Shown one piece after another: positions 5,051 to 6,261 of a DNA stretch of 6,261 bases. The DNA is taken from positions 1 to 6,261 of the forward strand of contig PKTV01000239.1 of assembly GCA_002868985.1 (NCBI GenBank), read 5' to 3'. Position 1 is the stretch's first letter, and every line of letters starts with the position of its first letter. The translations under genes were made by a program, and so were the position numbers. The notes under the pieces were generated by a model, which did not search any database, was not told where the DNA came from, and saw only the letters and a list, made by a program, of their open reading frames with translations. The stretch is from Desulfobacteraceae bacterium. Lineage in GTDB: Bacteria > Desulfobacterota > Desulfobacteria > Desulfobacterales > UBA11574.

Positions 5051-6261
5051 CTAAACCGGTAGTTCGATAACAAATTTAGCGCCTTTAGGCTTGTTGTCCT
5101 GAACGCGTATCATGCCATTATGATCAGAAATAATGGTGCTTACAATGGTAAGCCCTAAACCCATACCGGTCTTTTTTGTCGAAAAATAGGGTTCGAAAAG
5201 ACGCGTCTTGCCTTCATCGGAAATACCTACCCCATTATCGGCAATCTCAATTCGTACGATTTTAAGAATTGGATCATGGGCTATAGATATCACAATACTG
5301 CCTTCATTCCTTATGGAACCGATGGCATTATCCACAAGATTAATCATCGCCTGCTTTATCTGCTGCCGATCTAAATTAAGAACAGGGATATCATCTGTAA
5401 CATTAAACTCAAAATTAATCCGAGGATGTCCTTCCTTGTACAGTGCAAGGGTTTCTTCAATTATGGGCGGCAGATCATCAGGTTTCGGATTTGCTGTGGG
5501 GAATCTTGCAAAAGAAGAAAACTCGTCCACAAGATTTCGAATCAGTTCCACGTGATCGGTGATGGTTTGGGTACACTCATCAAAAACAGGTTCTTTGATG
5601 TGATCTGAATATTTTAGTTTAAGGCGTTGAGCCGAAAGCGATATGGGGGTTAATGGATTTTTGACTTCATGTGCAATTCGCCGGGCAACTTCACGCCAGG
5701 CCGCCATACGTTGCGCCTTCTCGAGTTCGGTCAAATCATCAAATACCATAACCATGCCCATATGCTGACCTGCATCGTCTTTCAGAGCATTTACATGCAT
5801 GATAAAACTCATCGGTCTTCCATCTATGGCCAGCTTTAACGGCAATTCTGCGGCATCATTCCGTGATGATTTAAGATTCTCCATGACGTCTTCGGCAAGT
5901 TCTAAAAGTTGTCCATCAAGAAGTTTTTTATAGCTTTTCCGAAGGATATGTTCCGATTTAAGATTCAGCATCTTTTCAGCCGATTTGTTCATGGTGGTAA
6001 TGAATCCGCCGGCATCGAGTGTAATGACACCGGCAGAAACATTCTTCAAAACAATTTCCATGTATTGTCTTCTTTTTTCTATCTCAACATTCTGTTCTCG
6101 AAGCAAGCGGGCAGAAAGCTCAAGTTGATCCCTTCCAATGCGCAAATCCCTGGTCATTTTATTGAATGAATCGACAAGAGTTCCAATTTCATCATCAGCC
6201 ACCATAGCGATATTAACACTTAAATCCCCTTCTTTGACTCTAAGGATTCCTTCAGCAAGTA
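5051..6261 (-). CDS. ntrY: NtrY-like sensor histidine kinase, N-terminus outside window
   Basis: The open frame runs off the right edge, so only the last 402 residues are visible; the ATG at 6205 is internal, because the 18 residues before it (LAEGILRVKEGDLSVNIA) complete a HAMP domain. Visible order: HAMP (about 1-45, with DDEIG and FNKM), a coiled linker, a PAS domain (about 63-180), and the dimerisation/phospho-acceptor domain with H197 in RRIAHEVKNPLTPISLSAQRL, the NtrY-type H-box. The ATPase domain follows, with N-box NLVDNA (N311), G1 DNGVG (341-345), F-box LFEPYFS (354-360) and G2 GMGLGL (365-370). All catalytic motifs are intact, so it should autophosphorylate H197 and pass phosphate to D53 of the NtrX-like regulator encoded 66 bp downstream. 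The transmembrane and sensing region lies beyond the window. NtrY proteins are linked to nitrogen or redox signalling elsewhere; the signal here is unknown. Confidence 0.93.
   Translation of the reverse strand, partial: LAEGILRVKEGDLSVNIAMVADDEIGTLVDSFNKMTRDLRIGRDQLELSARLLREQNVEIEKRRQYMEIVLKNVSAGVITLDAGGFITTMNKSAEKMLNLKSEHILRKSYKKLLDGQLLELAEDVMENLKSSRNDAAELPLKLAIDGRPMSFIMHVNALKDDAGQHMGMVMVFDDLTELEKAQRMAAWREVARRIAHEVKNPLTPISLSAQRLKLKYSDHIKEPVFDECTQTITDHVELIRNLVDEFSSFARFPTANPKPDDLPPIIEETLALYKEGHPRINFEFNVTDDIPVLNLDRQQIKQAMINLVDNAIGSIRNEGSIVISIAHDPILKIVRIEIADNGVGISDEGKTRLFEPYFSTKKTGMGLGLTIVSTIISDHNGMIRVQDNKPKGAKFVIELPV

Noticed and set aside
5208..6169. Several plus-strand open frames opposite the NtrY-like kinase
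   Set aside because: All lie antisense to intact kinase domains and have no recognisable features.

Overview
The window most resembles the chromosome of a Gram-negative bacterium of the former Deltaproteobacteria (Desulfobacterota). The grounds are the combination of an NtrY/NtrX-type two-component pair, an rsmD-coaD pair, a DUF2284 cysteine-rich protein, and repeats built on TGGAAT/ATTCCA octamers. This placement is inference from gene content and protein style; no marker gene fixes the lineage.

Left part (1-1354, plus strand): the C-terminal end of a membrane protein is followed 39 bp later by a DUF2284 predicted metal-binding protein, and 56 bp after that by a small P-loop NTPase that I do not recognise beyond its nucleotide-binding motif. 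Same strand, short gaps and individual ribosome-binding sites suggest one transcription unit, perhaps concerned with a metal or metallocentre. That role is a guess from cysteines and a P-loop.

Middle (1355-2108): a 544-base gene-poor stretch holds two unrelated repeat structures. The first (1370-1495) is a long imperfect hairpin with a second diverged copy at 3371-3526. The second (1563-1737) is a MITE-like element with 18-bp terminal inverted repeats and AATT flanks. I see nothing recognisable in 1496-1562, and only AT-rich leader in 1738-1898. A 69-residue predicted lipoprotein (1899-2108) follows.

Right part (2109-6261, all minus strand): in transcription order, an NtrY-like sensor kinase (cut by the window edge), an NtrX-like AAA+ response regulator, then after a repeat-bearing gap rsmD (16S rRNA m2G966 methyltransferase) and coaD (phosphopantetheine adenylyltransferase). 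The kinase and regulator should form one signalling pair; rsmD and coaD are a common housekeeping neighbour pair with no direct biochemical link.

The points most worth following are the regulator's altered sigma-54 contact loop (GAFAES where GAFTGA is expected), the two-copy hairpin repeat whose arms differ between copies yet still pair within each copy, the MITE-like element, and the DUF2284/P-loop pair. I found no CRISPR array, tRNA, rRNA, intact transposase or phage gene, and no clearly new defence or mobile system.
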